A stretch of 19,763 nt of DNA from Methanospirillum hungatei. Its GTDB lineage: Archaea; Halobacteriota; Methanomicrobia; Methanomicrobiales; Methanospirillaceae. Location of the stretch: positions 1-19,763 of the forward strand of contig NZ_JAIWNS010000109.1 in NCBI RefSeq assembly GCF_020216685.1, written 5' to 3'. Positions 6,767 through 16,100 of the stretch are shown piece after piece (positions within the stretch are counted from its first letter, which is position 1; every line of letters starts with the position of its first letter). The notes under the pieces were generated by a model that saw only the letters and a program-made list of their open reading frames with translations, searched no databases and was not told the origin of the DNA. The position numbers and the translations under genes were made by a program.

Positions 6767-8088
6767 GCAGTGGCCTCATTTCGGACGTCGATCTTTCCGG
6801 TAACGGCGGCAGAGATGAGGGTGGAACGATATTCTTGTAAGTATTTAATCGATTCTGATATTTTAATGATTAAATTCTCAATCCGTTTATTTTTTATTAG
6901 GAATGCATCAATAATATCATCTAAAATTTCTTGATTCCAAATTGGAATTCTCAATCCTTTGATATCCTCTAAACTTAATGTTTTAAGAGTGGATCCAACT
7001 AAAACTAATTGAATTTGCTCTTTAATAAAATCAGACAATAAAACATGAAATAAATATAGTGGGTTGATTAATGGCCTTATAACTGCACAATTTTGACCTA
7101 AACAAAAAATCTGATTCTCTTTTACTAAACTAATAGAACCAATGCTGCCTACTCTGCTAATCAAAATATCGTTCTTCTGTGGTTGGTATTTTTTTGAAAA
7201 TACTTGATATGTTGCTAAATCTACCGTTTTTGCCTCTGAAACATCTAAATCTCCATTATTTATATCCGATATTCTAATTATGGGTACTCCATTATCGATA
7301 TATTCAGGAGTATGATGCAAACAATCTATAATTATTGAAATTTTTGATAATCTTAGTAAAACTGGCTCTTGAGAAGCCAAACTGTTCGATACATTGAATC
7401 CACCGCGAAGTGCCATTTGGCTGATGAGGGCGGCCCGTTTCTCCTGGAGCAGTTCGATCTGTCGCTGCTTCTTCTCGATGAGGGCGTCGATACGGGTGGT
7501 TTCGCGGTCGAGGAATGAGGCGATGGCTGTTTGTTCGAATAATCTTGGAAATGCGATAATTATCTGTCCAATAGTTTCTGAGTTTAAATTAGCCAAGCCT
7601 GTAGTTGTATTGCCCCTATTGAGTAATTGTTCCCTTCCAGATTCTCCATTTAAAAACCAGAATAAATATTTTGGAATAAGATTTGAATTAACTTTTAGCC
7701 TCTGCATGAAATTTGAGTAACAACAGTTCATTAATTCAATTTCTTTTGTTGCTATTGCTGTTTTTCCTAGATGTAATTTGCTGCCACTTGATTTAGTTAA
7801 AATTAAATCCCCTTCAAATATTTTACTTTTATTGAATTCTACATTTGATAATATTCTAACAGCAGGGTCTTCAATTTTCCAATCACCATTTAATTTCATT
7901 TCTGTTGATCGAAGAACGATATTCCCTTTGTCATCATGAGGTTCCTCACCCCAAACCCCACCATCATTGGCCATTAAACAGTACTTTAAAAAACAAAAAT
8001 CCCATTCCCCGGGTATCTCCCCTAACCACTCCACTCCCGAATCCTTGTACTTCGGATATTTTTTCCACGATCTCATTCCAAACCCCAC
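6763..8088 (-). CDS. hsdS: Type I restriction-modification specificity subunit (HsdS)
   Basis: Sequence-recognition subunit shared by the methylase and the restriction complex. It has the standard architecture: an N-terminal lead WKKYPKYKDSGVEWLGEIP, a first target-recognition domain (about residues 30-190), a conserved central helix (TAIASFLDRETTRIDALIEKK, about 190-235), a second recognition domain (about 240-390) and a C-terminal helix ending STLISAAVTGKIDVR. The two recognition domains are visibly AT-richer than the conserved helices, which points to domain exchange. The displayed start is GTG 8088; ATG 8076, preceded by a G-rich ribosome site, is also likely. Mrr ends 23 bases upstream and the truncated nuclease overlaps the stop, so it belongs to the hsdM-mrr-hsdS operon. 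It appears intact; the target sequence cannot be read from the protein. Confidence 0.95.
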   Translation of the reverse strand: MGFGMRSWKKYPKYKDSGVEWLGEIPGEWDFCFLKYCLMANDGGVWGEEPHDDKGNIVLRSTEMKLNGDWKIEDPAVRILSNVEFNKSKIFEGDLILTKSSGSKLHLGKTAIATKEIELMNCCYSNFMQRLKVNSNLIPKYLFWFLNGESGREQLLNRGNTTTGLANLNSETIGQIIIAFPRLFEQTAIASFLDRETTRIDALIEKKQRQIELLQEKRAALISQMALRGGFNVSNSLASQEPVLLRLSKISIIIDCLHHTPEYIDNGVPIIRISDINNGDLDVSEAKTVDLATYQVFSKKYQPQKNDILISRVGSIGSISLVKENQIFCLGQNCAVIRPLINPLYLFHVLLSDFIKEQIQLVLVGSTLKTLSLEDIKGLRIPIWNQEILDDIIDAFLIKNKRIENLIIKISESIKYLQEYRSTLISAAVTGKIDVRNEATA

Positions 8089-8111
8089 AATTCAGCAACT
8101 CGTATCATCAT

Positions 8112-9107
8112 TTACAACAACCCGGACTCCTCATCATCAGGCATATCAATCAATGCGTAATCGGTCCGCTTTACCCCGATATTATTCTCTATCAGCAGAT
8201 CCACCAGTTGTTCCCCGTTCATCAGACCAACCGGTGTTGCATCAGCCCGCTCTGCCTCCTCTCTGGCACCCGGAGAAAAATCACTGGTCGTAATAATCAG
8301 CCCCTGTTCATGGGCCCCAAGTGACCCTCTGACCTGTTGGACGATGGGAGCCTGCACATTCCCTTTCCACCGTTTTACCTGGACTGCAAGTCTGGTCTTA
8401 ATCACATCACCAACAACCAGAATACCCCTGACATCAATTCCCCCGTCTGCACTCGGTTTTGTAACGGACACCGACTCAAATCCTAAAGCGGTGAGAAAAT
8501 TCCCGATAAGGACTTCAAAGGATGTCGGCGACATCTGAAGCAACCGTTCATGAAGGAGTTTTTTTGTCTCGTTATTGTGCTTCTCTATCTCAAATGCAAG
8601 ACCCTTGTCATGCCACTCTGAAAGGCTGATAAATCCCTTCCCCATCATCTCAAAACGGGGGATATCTCCACGGCTCTTGTTCCGCTTGATCTCGTTGAAG
8701 ATCTGACCATACATCGTGTTCTCCGGGGTAAGTCCCTGGGTTCTGATGAGGCCCAGATCAAGGGCACGTTTTGTAATCTCCCGGTAATGAATCGGTTGTC
8801 CATGTGCTTCATCGCGAAGAATCTGCTCAGCAGCATCTCCAAAGGAGAGGATCGATGGTTCACCCTGTTCAGGTTTTGACTGAGAAAATTCCTTCAGACC
8901 ATATATACCCGGACCAGACCGCTCAAATCGTGAAGAGGAGTTCTTCTTATTTATATCAGCATCCAGTTGCTTCATGACCGTATGTTCGGGATTCTTTCCC
9001 TGGGTAGTCCGGAGTTTCTTGTCCAGCATCCTCCGGGTTATCTCTGAGTAATGCAGAGGTTCACCAGCCTGTATCAGAATTTCATGCACAGCATCGAGAA
9101 CGTTCAT
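8112..9107 (-). CDS. mrr: Mrr-type restriction endonuclease with two HARE-HTH domains
   Basis: Nuclease of the Mrr family, which cuts DNA carrying modified bases (type IV restriction). Two HARE-HTH domains come first (about 1-71 and 87-165), each with the HYSEIT/HYREIT helix, LRTTQG/IRTQGL turn and a GPGIYGL/GKGFISL wing; this domain is thought to sense modified DNA. The C-terminal Mrr catalytic domain (about 190-305) has the PD-(D/E)XK signature as DGGID (D225) and QVK (Q243, K245), so the nuclease looks active. The ATG at 9107 is preceded by AGGTGA, a good archaeal ribosome site, and overlaps the stop of the upstream repeat gene as ATGA. Its position inside a type I operon between hsdM and hsdS is unusual, because its cut specificity must spare the host HsdM methylation. 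Confidence 0.9.
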   Translation of the reverse strand: MNVLDAVHEILIQAGEPLHYSEITRRMLDKKLRTTQGKNPEHTVMKQLDADINKKNSSSRFERSGPGIYGLKEFSQSKPEQGEPSILSFGDAAEQILRDEAHGQPIHYREITKRALDLGLIRTQGLTPENTMYGQIFNEIKRNKSRGDIPRFEMMGKGFISLSEWHDKGLAFEIEKHNNETKKLLHERLLQMSPTSFEVLIGNFLTALGFESVSVTKPSADGGIDVRGILVVGDVIKTRLAVQVKRWKGNVQAPIVQQVRGSLGAHEQGLIITTSDFSPGAREEAERADATPVGLMNGEQLVDLLIENNIGVKRTDYALIDMPDDEESGLL

Positions 9108-9685
9108 CGGTTCACCTGCAGAGTGGAGAAGGGTTCAGTCAGTACGTTTAGGGAAAGCTTGGTTGGTAAGGATGTGAGGTAGTGTAGTAAGCGTGTTTTG
9201 GCCTCCGATTTGTTAGTAAGGTTGGGTGGTAAGGATATGAGGTAGTGTAGTAAGCCCGTTTTAGTCTCCGATTTGCTAGCAAGGTTGGCATGTTGGGATA
9301 TGAGGTAGTGTAGTAAGCGTGTTTTGGTCTCCGATTTATCGGTCAGCTTGGTAGGTAAGGTATTGAGCTTGGTAGATAAGGATAATCTGGTCTCCGATTT
9401 ATCGGTCAGTTTAGCAGGTAAGATGCTGAGCTTGGTAGATAAGCACAATCTGGCCTCTGATTTATTGGTCAGCTTGGTAGGTAAGGTGTTGAGCTTGGTA
9501 GATAAGGATAATCTGGCCTCCGATTTATTGGTCAGCTTGGTAGGTAAGGTGTTAAGCTTGGTAGATAAGCACAATACAATATCCGATTTGCTGAAACATT
9601 GAATTCTATTGAAATTTAATCCGTCAAACATACAGAAAAAGGAAGATATGATATTGTTTTTGGAATATACGTTAAAAACCATCAT
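9104..9685 (-). CDS. repeat protein of seven 21-residue units, coupled to mrr
   Basis: The 193-residue frame consists of a short lead, seven tandem 21-residue units and a brief tail. Four units are of the type KSEARLSLSTKLNTLPTKLTN and three of the type KSETKTGLLHYLISLPPNL. Leucines recur with 4-3-4 spacing, suggesting helical repeats, though a proline interrupts most units. The minus strand is favoured as coding because it is open through both unit types, whereas the plus frame has stops in the second type, and because its TGA overlaps the mrr ATG. Ribosome signals at the ATG pair 9685/9682 are weak (GAGG about 14 bases upstream). No family is recognised. It could be a scaffold for the restriction complex, or a repeat expansion that happens to remain open. 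Confidence 0.5.
   Translation of the reverse strand: MMVFNVYSKNNIISSFFCMFDGLNFNRIQCFSKSDIVLCLSTKLNTLPTKLTNKSEARLSLSTKLNTLPTKLTNKSEARLCLSTKLSILPAKLTDKSETRLSLSTKLNTLPTKLTDKSETKTRLLHYLISQHANLASKSETKTGLLHYLISLPPNLTNKSEAKTRLLHYLTSLPTKLSLNVLTEPFSTLQVNR
9148..9595. repeat. tandem array of 63-base repeats, about seven units
   Basis: The marker (t/c)ctccgattt and its variants begin at 9202, 9265, 9328, 9391, 9454, 9517 and 9580, exactly 63 bases apart every time. The first three units share ggatatgaggtagtgtagtaagc; the last four share gagcttggtagataag and carry gataatctgg or cacaatctgg. Since 63 is a multiple of three, gain or loss of units keeps the frame of the overlapping gene. Confidence 0.92.
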
Positions 9686-9688
9686 GCT

Positions 9689-9799
9689 CTATTGTTCCTC
9701 ATTGAAGATCTCATGGGCGTGGTAGTATCTGGAAATATCTGTAGACCTGGTAAGATAGATTGCATCACGGGGATTCACTCGATGAAAATGCGCAAGCAT
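9689..9799 (-). CDS. 36-residue ORF directly after hsdM
   Basis: Begins with ATG four bases after the hsdM stop and ends TAG just before the repeat gene: MLAHFHRVNPRDAIYL ... ISRYYHAHEIFNEEQ. Tight placement in the operon and a protein-like composition support translation. It may instead be the N-terminal remnant of a longer gene replaced by the repeat array. No family is recognised and no strong ribosome site is seen. Confidence 0.35.
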   Translation of the reverse strand: MLAHFHRVNPRDAIYLTRSTDISRYYHAHEIFNEEQ

Positions 9800-9803
9800 T
9801 GGG

Positions 9804-11825
9804 TTAATTATTTTTTCCTTCTTCTAACAATGCCTGAATCTCAGCCTCAATCTTCTCAAGATCACTTTCGATCTCCTCTAATGACCGGGGCGGAGTATAC
9901 TTATAGAAATATCGATTAAAATTAATTTCGTACCCAATTTTCGTCTTACTCTTATCCACCCAGGCGTCCGGAACATGCGGCAACACCTCACGGGCCATAT
10001 ACGAATCAATATTTTCTTTCAGCGGGACATTCTCATAATCCCGGAGATCTGGATCAGGTTCAGGATTCCCTTTACTATCTATACAGAGGTTGGCAATCTC
10101 ATCCCGTTCGGAGAGCGATGAAATCACCGCTTTCATGACCGGAGCAGAGACAGAAACTCCGGCTTTCTTCAGTGCATCCTTACAGGCCTTCGTAAATTTC
10201 TCCCGGTTCTTCACGACACCCAGGGACCGGAGCGGCTCAAGAGCTGAAAGGATAGCCTCCTGGTGTCTCCTTCCCTCTTCCTCTTCGGAAGCGATGATAG
10301 TCTGATCTTTCTTCTTCTTACTTGATGCAAGACCCACAAATGCAGACGCTTCACGAAGAACCATAAGCCGGTCATCAGTCACCGCAAAGTTCAGTTTGAG
10401 CGGACGTTCAACCGTGATCCGCTGATATCCAAAGTCCTCGTTATCAAAGATCTTGACAAACTCACCCTCGGTAAACGAAGCATACAGCCTCGTGATATCA
10501 TCCCGCTGTTCTTCACAGATCTCGTTCCGCTTATTCCCAAGACTCTTCCGCATCTTCTTAAAGAACGTCCGGCCATCGATCAGCTGGATCTTCCCCCGTC
10601 TCCCTGGGGACTTCCGGTTTGTTACAATCCAGATATAGGTCGAGATCCCGGTATTGTAAAAGAGCTGGTCAGGAAGGGCGACAATAGCCTCAAGCCAGTC
10701 ATTCTCGATGATCCACCGCCTGATATTGGACGGCCCTGACTCTGCACTCCCGGTAAAGAGGGGCGAACCATTGAACACAATCCCAATCCTGCTTCCCCCC
10801 TGTGCCGGGTCCTGCATCTTTGAGATCATATGCTGAAGGAAGAGGAGAGCACCGTCATTAATCGGAGGGAGACCGGCACCGAAGCGGCCACCATATCCCA
10901 TCTTCTCAAACTCCTTCTTGATGAACTCCTCCTGTGGCCGCCACTCAACACCGAACGGAGGATTGGAGAGCATGTAATCAAACTTCTGGGCAGGGAGCTG
11001 ATCGTTCGTGAACGTATCCCCGAACTTGATATTCTCCGGATTCTGCCCCTTGATAAGCATGTCAGACCCACAGATGGCATAGGCGTTATCATTGTAGTCC
11101 TGACCGAAGAGCTCAAGCCTGGCATCCGGATTCAGCTCCCTGATATAATCATCAGACTCTGAAAGCATCCCACCGGTCCCGGCGGCCGGATCATAGAGCG
11201 TTCTGATGATCCCTTTCTTGGTGAGCATATCAGAGTCAGCGGAAAAGAGCAGGTTGACCATCAACCGGATAACCTCACGGGGAGTAAAGTGGTCTCCGGC
11301 CTCCTCGTTGGATACTTCATTGAACTTTCTGATAAGCTCCTCGAAGATGTATCCCATCTCAATACCGGATACAGCTTCCGGATGCAGATCGATCTCACAA
11401 AACTTCTGAACGATCAGGTACAGCCGGTTGTTCTTCTCAAGTTTTCCAATCTGCTCTTCAAACCCGAAATGTTCAATGATATCCTGTGCCTGTTTTGAGA
11501 ATCCCTTGATATAGTTGAGAAGATTTGCGGCAATATGCTCCGGATCTCCAAGCATCCGCTGCAGTGTAAAGTTACTGACATTATGAAAGTCATACCCCGT
11601 GATCCTATTCAGCGAGATCTCACGGAGTTCATCCGGCTTGTTGGCAAGCTCCTTGTTTTTCTGTAATACCTGGTCCTTTGTCGGTTCAAGAACACAGTCA
11701 AGCCGTCTGATGACCACCATCGGAAGCATGACATCCTTGTATTGATTCGGTTTCCAGGGACCACGAAGCAGCTCGGCAACAGACCAGATGAAAGAGACTT
11801 TATCGGAGAAATTGAGCGATGGCAA
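9804..11825 (-). CDS. hsdM: Type I DNA methyltransferase subunit (HsdM)
   Basis: Adenine-N6 DNA methylase subunit of the type I complex; with HsdS it protects host sites. The 673 residues comprise an N-terminal helical HsdM domain (LRGPWKPNQYKDVMLPMVVIRR), the S-adenosylmethionine motif DPAAGTGG (212-219; Ala replaces the more common Cys) and the catalytic motif NPPFG (288-292). The conserved DHFTPREVI lead precedes motif I. The C-terminal part contains the charged helical segment typical of longer HsdM proteins (ending EIESDLEKIEAEIQALLEE). The first possible start is a TTG at 11825, because an in-frame TGA lies three codons upstream; GTGAT just before it matches the archaeal Shine-Dalgarno end. 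It is the first gene of the minus-strand operon. Confidence 0.95.
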   Translation of the reverse strand: MPSLNFSDKVSFIWSVAELLRGPWKPNQYKDVMLPMVVIRRLDCVLEPTKDQVLQKNKELANKPDELREISLNRITGYDFHNVSNFTLQRMLGDPEHIAANLLNYIKGFSKQAQDIIEHFGFEEQIGKLEKNNRLYLIVQKFCEIDLHPEAVSGIEMGYIFEELIRKFNEVSNEEAGDHFTPREVIRLMVNLLFSADSDMLTKKGIIRTLYDPAAGTGGMLSESDDYIRELNPDARLELFGQDYNDNAYAICGSDMLIKGQNPENIKFGDTFTNDQLPAQKFDYMLSNPPFGVEWRPQEEFIKKEFEKMGYGGRFGAGLPPINDGALLFLQHMISKMQDPAQGGSRIGIVFNGSPLFTGSAESGPSNIRRWIIENDWLEAIVALPDQLFYNTGISTYIWIVTNRKSPGRRGKIQLIDGRTFFKKMRKSLGNKRNEICEEQRDDITRLYASFTEGEFVKIFDNEDFGYQRITVERPLKLNFAVTDDRLMVLREASAFVGLASSKKKKDQTIIASEEEEGRRHQEAILSALEPLRSLGVVKNREKFTKACKDALKKAGVSVSAPVMKAVISSLSERDEIANLCIDSKGNPEPDPDLRDYENVPLKENIDSYMAREVLPHVPDAWVDKSKTKIGYEINFNRYFYKYTPPRSLEEIESDLEKIEAEIQALLEEGKNN

Positions 11826-12367
11826 GATATCACGTCAGAAATTATAGAAATATTGGTCGTTCTGAAAAATAAGTATACCAGATTTCATGTCCGGATACCC
11901 ATAGTGACGACCCCAGGAACCGATTTATAAAACGGGAACGCAGTTCATGCAATTCTGATGCCCTGACCCTCTCTCAATTTTTTCGATCCAAAATAGAAAA
12001 CGCCCCTTTTATTCCATAATATATTCACAAAATAAGATTTCCGGCAGTTTCGTACAATCCCTCACCTCACAGCCGGATTCTCAATTATTCCCGCGTCATC
12101 AGTTCCTGGTCAGATCACAATACCTGAATAATACTCGGTGAAGAAGATGCCAAAATGAATATTTTAACCCTTCTCTCCAAACCCTCCTCAATTCTTTGGT
12201 ATTCACATTGTATGACTCATATTCACTATTGTGACCGAAGAATTCATCCAAAAAACCTCATTTCGTTACCTATTAATAGATGCCGGATGGATCTTGTTCT
12301 CCCATTAGGACTTGAAAATCAAAAATCAATCCAAATGGGACTGTTCCAAAAAAAGGAGCATGGTACA
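11826..12367. other. divergent intergenic region between hsdM and the replication operon
   Basis: No recognisable gene. The frame of the next gene stays open upstream to ATG 12155, but that stretch has no ribosome site and poor coding character (SSILWYSHCMTHIHYCDRR), so I treat it as leader. TATA-like sequences occur at 11922-11933 (tttataaaa, nearly symmetric) and at about 12013-12030 (ccataatatattc). The region must contain promoters in both directions. Confidence 0.45.
11922..11933. promoter_or_regulatory. candidate TATA box
   Basis: The sequence gatttataaaac resembles an archaeal TATA box on either strand. On the minus strand it lies about 97 bases before the hsdM TTG, giving a leader of roughly 70 bases. 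On the plus strand it would give a very long leader for the gene at 12368. The direction is undecided. Confidence 0.35.
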
Positions 12368-12763
12368 ATGACTACGAAAAAACGCGAACTCAAACTGATC
12401 TTCCGGGCACCGCTCTCAGATGATCAGTCACAGGAAACGAATATCGGGCAGAATCAGAAGAAGAACGAATCCCCCAACCATGAAAACGCCGCCAAGCTGT
12501 TAACAGGTGGGGTTCTTTCTATCTTTCCTTTTGGACGGCAAAAAAGTACCCTATTCCAAAATATCGCGACTCTTCCAACACAACAAGATCCAGGACAGGT
12601 AAGAAAACCTGACCGCTTGGTCAATGGACTGCATAAAAGCGCTTTGAACTTAATGTTCGAATCCCCAACAGAGATTCAGGACATGGTGTTCGAATCCCTG
12701 TATCTCACCGGATCGCATCAAAATCAGTACACTCACCAGGGCAGAGGGATGATCCATGTCTGA
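12368..12763 (+). CDS. unknown 131-residue protein, first gene of replication operon
   Basis: ATG 12368 is chosen over ATG 12155 because AAAAGGAG (12351-12358) lies nine bases upstream. The protein begins MTTKKRELKLIFRAPLSDDQ, is polar and Gln/Asn-rich in the middle, and has one short hydrophobic patch (LLTGGVLSIFPFG) but no clear membrane segment. It has no motif I can name. The gene overlaps the next start by eight bases, so the two are translationally linked. As the first gene before a nuclease-like protein and a primase-helicase, it may be a replication accessory or regulator, but nothing in the sequence demonstrates this. Confidence 0.65.
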   Translation: MTTKKRELKLIFRAPLSDDQSQETNIGQNQKKNESPNHENAAKLLTGGVLSIFPFGRQKSTLFQNIATLPTQQDPGQVRKPDRLVNGLHKSALNLMFESPTEIQDMVFESLYLTGSHQNQYTHQGRGMIHV

Positions 12764-13106
12764 CACCCCTTATTACTCCACCTGCCGGACCACCCCTCAC
12801 GCAGCACGCCGGCTCCTTCAGGAGCTTGGATATACCGCAGTCCGGGTCGTAACCCCAACCCTCCCTATCGACATCATTGCATGGAAAAACCGGCAGGAGA
12901 TACTCTTAATCAAGGTAAAATCCCTGAGGCGCCCGCTCAAAAAAGATCGACTCGTAACCGAGATGAACCCGCTCTTTCAGATGGCAGCATCAGGCACCTG
13001 TCCGGGGAGTATCCAACTCTGGATCAGGCGGGCTGCCGTCTGGGATCGGTACCATGTCATGGCCGGTGGATTTGCAGCAATAAAGGAGGGAATTCATGGC
13101 CTTTGA
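12756..13106 (+). CDS. small PD-(D/E)XK-fold-like protein, catalytic acid apparently replaced
   Basis: The 116 residues begin MSDTPYYSTCRTTPHAARRLLQEL. The order helix (HAARRLLQELGYTAVRV), aspartate-bearing strand (LPIDIIAW, D39) and strand with lysine (EILLIKVKS, K55) is the pattern of restriction-endonuclease-like folds such as archaeal resolvases. Where an acid or glutamine would be expected two residues before K55 there is lysine (K53), so cleavage activity is doubtful and a DNA-binding or decayed-nuclease role is possible. It overlaps the preceding gene by eight and the replication protein by eleven bases. The short length fits a single domain. The fold call is inference from pattern only. 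Confidence 0.6.
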   Translation: MSDTPYYSTCRTTPHAARRLLQELGYTAVRVVTPTLPIDIIAWKNRQEILLIKVKSLRRPLKKDRLVTEMNPLFQMAASGTCPGSIQLWIRRAAVWDRYHVMAGGFAAIKEGIHGL

Positions 13107-16100
13107 TCGAAGATCAGAGATCCTGCGATCCCTTCACCTCATCTCCTCTCCTGGCAGAGTGGTGGAAGTCAGAATCATCACCAATGACGGGATCGGTTCA
13201 GGATATTTCGACGACTTTGAAAAACTCGCAGATCAGGTCTGTATCCTCGACGACAACCCGCAGATCCGGGGAATCTACATCACCTTAAACGAAGTAAACC
13301 CGGCTCTCCTCGCCAGGCGTGCGAACCGGATAATCATGCGGCTCTCAAAAAAGGATGCCACAACCGCCGATAAGGACATCATCAGAAGGCACTGGTTCCC
13401 TATAGACATCGATCCGGTCCGCCCCTCCGGCGTCTCATCATCAGACGAGGAACACCGGTATGCCCTGGCGAAGGCAGAGGAGATATCGGCATATCTTCAG
13501 TCGGTCGGGTGGCCCGAACCCATCGTCGCCGACTCAGGAAACGGGGCCCATCTCTTATACAGAATCGATCTCCCCAATGATGAGGCTGCGACTGACCTTG
13601 TGAAAAAATCTCTGAATGCACTTTCTGCCCGGTTCTCTGACGAGATCTGCACCATCGATACCGCGAACTACAATGCCGCCCGGATATGGAAGCTCTACGG
13701 CACCATGACACGGAAAGGGGACAACACCCCTCCCCGTTCACACCGGGTCGCATCACTGAGAGAGGAGCAATCATCCCTATCGCTGACCGGCTGTGACCAT
13801 CTTGCAACCCTTGCCTCCCTGTACCCCACTGAATCAGGAACCCGGACTGAAGAGAAGGCCACATCAAAAAGCCTCATCTCCGATACCCCGATAGACCTTG
13901 CCACCTGGCTTTCCAGGCATGACATCGGATATACACAGAAACCATACGGGAATGGCACCCTCTTTATCCTTGATCAGTGCCCGTTTTCCGATGCTCACCA
14001 GGACGGAGCATATGCCATACAATTTGAATCAGGCGCCATCTTTGCCGGATGTCATCACAACAGCTGTGGCAGCGGTATGCAGCGGTGGAAAGACCTGAAA
14101 CAGAAATATGAAGGTAAACCTGATACAGAAGACCGGCTCTCAAGGATGCATAAAGAGAATGCCTGGAGACGGTATCGTGCCGAACAGAACGGCCTTGTGA
14201 CGATGCAGGGATCAGATACCCTGAATTCATCAGACCTGGCTGAAACAAACCAATCAGAGATCTCCGCCACTTCCTCAACCTATCACCGGAAGAAGAAAGC
14301 CCAAAAATCAGGCAGACAAAAAGAGAATCCTCCCTGCTCTGAGTACGAGGAGAGCCCTGAAATAACCCGTAAAGCCGAAGAGATCCTCCGTGAAGGACAC
14401 CCGGTCCAGTACATGCGTGATACCTTTGCCCTTGACCATGTCGGGGATCAGGTCGTCGCAGAATGCCTCATCCTCTCGCTTACGTCCCGGATAGTCATCA
14501 ACTCAAAAGGCCTTCATGTTTCAATCACCGGAGATTCAGGAAAAGGAAAATCCCATGCCATCGACACCATGCTGGCCCAGGTTCCGGAAGAGTTCAGGTT
14601 ATCAGGCCGGATAAGTGACAAGGCACTCTTTTACGCACAGGATTTAAAACCCGGAACCGTCATCGCCCTTGATGATGTCTCCCTCTCTGAGCAGATGCAG
14701 GAGATCTTAAAAGGAGTCATCACCTCATTTCTGAAACCATTCAGATACCGGACCGTCACGAAAGACAGAAACGGAATCACCTGCACCATCCCTGAACGAT
14801 GTGTCTGGTGGGTCGCAAAGGTCGAAGGAGTCGGAGATGATCAGATCTTCAACCGGATGCTCACCGCCTGGATAGACGATAGTGAAGAGCAGGACAAGAA
14901 AGTGCTGGAGCGGACACTTCGGGAAGCCACCCAGATACCCCCAGCAGTCTCATCGGTCAGGGAAGAGATTCTTGTTATCAGGCAGATGTGGCGGATGGTA
15001 AAGGATACCTTTGTCATCATCCCCTATGCAGAACAGATAGAGTTTCAGTCTGTAGCAAACCGGCGAAATCCGGACATGCTCCTTGACCTCATCAAGACAA
15101 ATGCTGCTCTCATGCAGTTTCAGCGGGAGAGAAAGATCCTTGACGGAACGGAGTACATCATCGCATCCCTGGATGATTTTAACCAGTCAGTCAGGCTGTA
15201 CAATGCCCTGAACGGAGATACCGGGGGGCAGATAACAAAACTCACCCGCAAGGAAGCATCCCTCATTGATGCCATCCGGACATTAAACAAGGAAGAGCTC
15301 ACCGTCCTTGACATACAGCGGGTGACCGGATGGACCAATTCAGCCATATCCAAACTTCTGAACGGGTACGCATCACGGGGACACCTGTACTCAGGACTCC
15401 TGCAGAAATGTCCGGCTCTCTCATTCTATGATCGGTCGGTCACCGTCGGGGATGTCGGGCAGACCACCCACCGGAGAAGCAAGGTATATGTCTGGGACAA
15501 CTCCCTGTATCTCGCATGGGTGAAGGGAGGAGCGGTATCACTTCGCCAGCCGGGTGAAGACCACCATGATGACTCCTCACCGCCTGTTGATCCAAAGGAT
15601 GATTTCAGAAAATTTTCTACAGAGAGTGACCGGTTTTCTGCACCTGCAGAAAATGAACGGGCTTCAGATCTCTCTCAGAATAGTACATGTACACATATAC
15701 TTAGAGATAGAGAATCATTTTCTGCAGCAGGCACACTCACAGAAGGGGCTGACGATGTCAGGAGAAGCACCGGTGATCATACCTGTGAACCCCTGTGTCC
15801 GGACCCGGCTTCAGAAAACGAACCCCTGATTTCAGTAAATCAGCCCTCTTTATCCACTCAAAATAAACAAACCGGGCGGATCACTGCAGAAAATAGCAGA
15901 AAGCATGCAGAAAAGATTGCTGCAACTATCAAACCGGATGAGTATCTCCGCATCGAAGGTTGGCCGGAGAAAAGACCCTGCAATCATTGTGGACGATCGC
16001 TGGTCCAGTACCGGAAACGGTCTCTCGAGGAGAATGAAGAGCCTGCATTTCTCTGTGCAGATTGTTACAACAAAGCGGTCAGCAGGCATGTTGCATCCAT

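Noticed and set aside
9148..9595. CRISPR array
   Set aside because: The units are contiguous 63-base repeats with no unique spacers, and the sequence is open as codons across all units.
9324..9602. Plus-strand repeat protein (SDLLVSLVGKVLSLVDK type)
   Set aside because: Open only across four of the seven units; the other three contain stops on this strand, while the minus frame is open throughout and couples to mrr.
12155..12367. N-terminal extension of the gene at 12368
   Set aside because: No ribosome site at ATG 12155 and poor coding character, whereas a strong GGAG precedes ATG 12368.
13400..13867. 155-codon minus-strand open frame within the primase gene
   Set aside because: Antisense shadow; Arg/Ser/Gly-rich product without motifs, opposite a well-supported domain.
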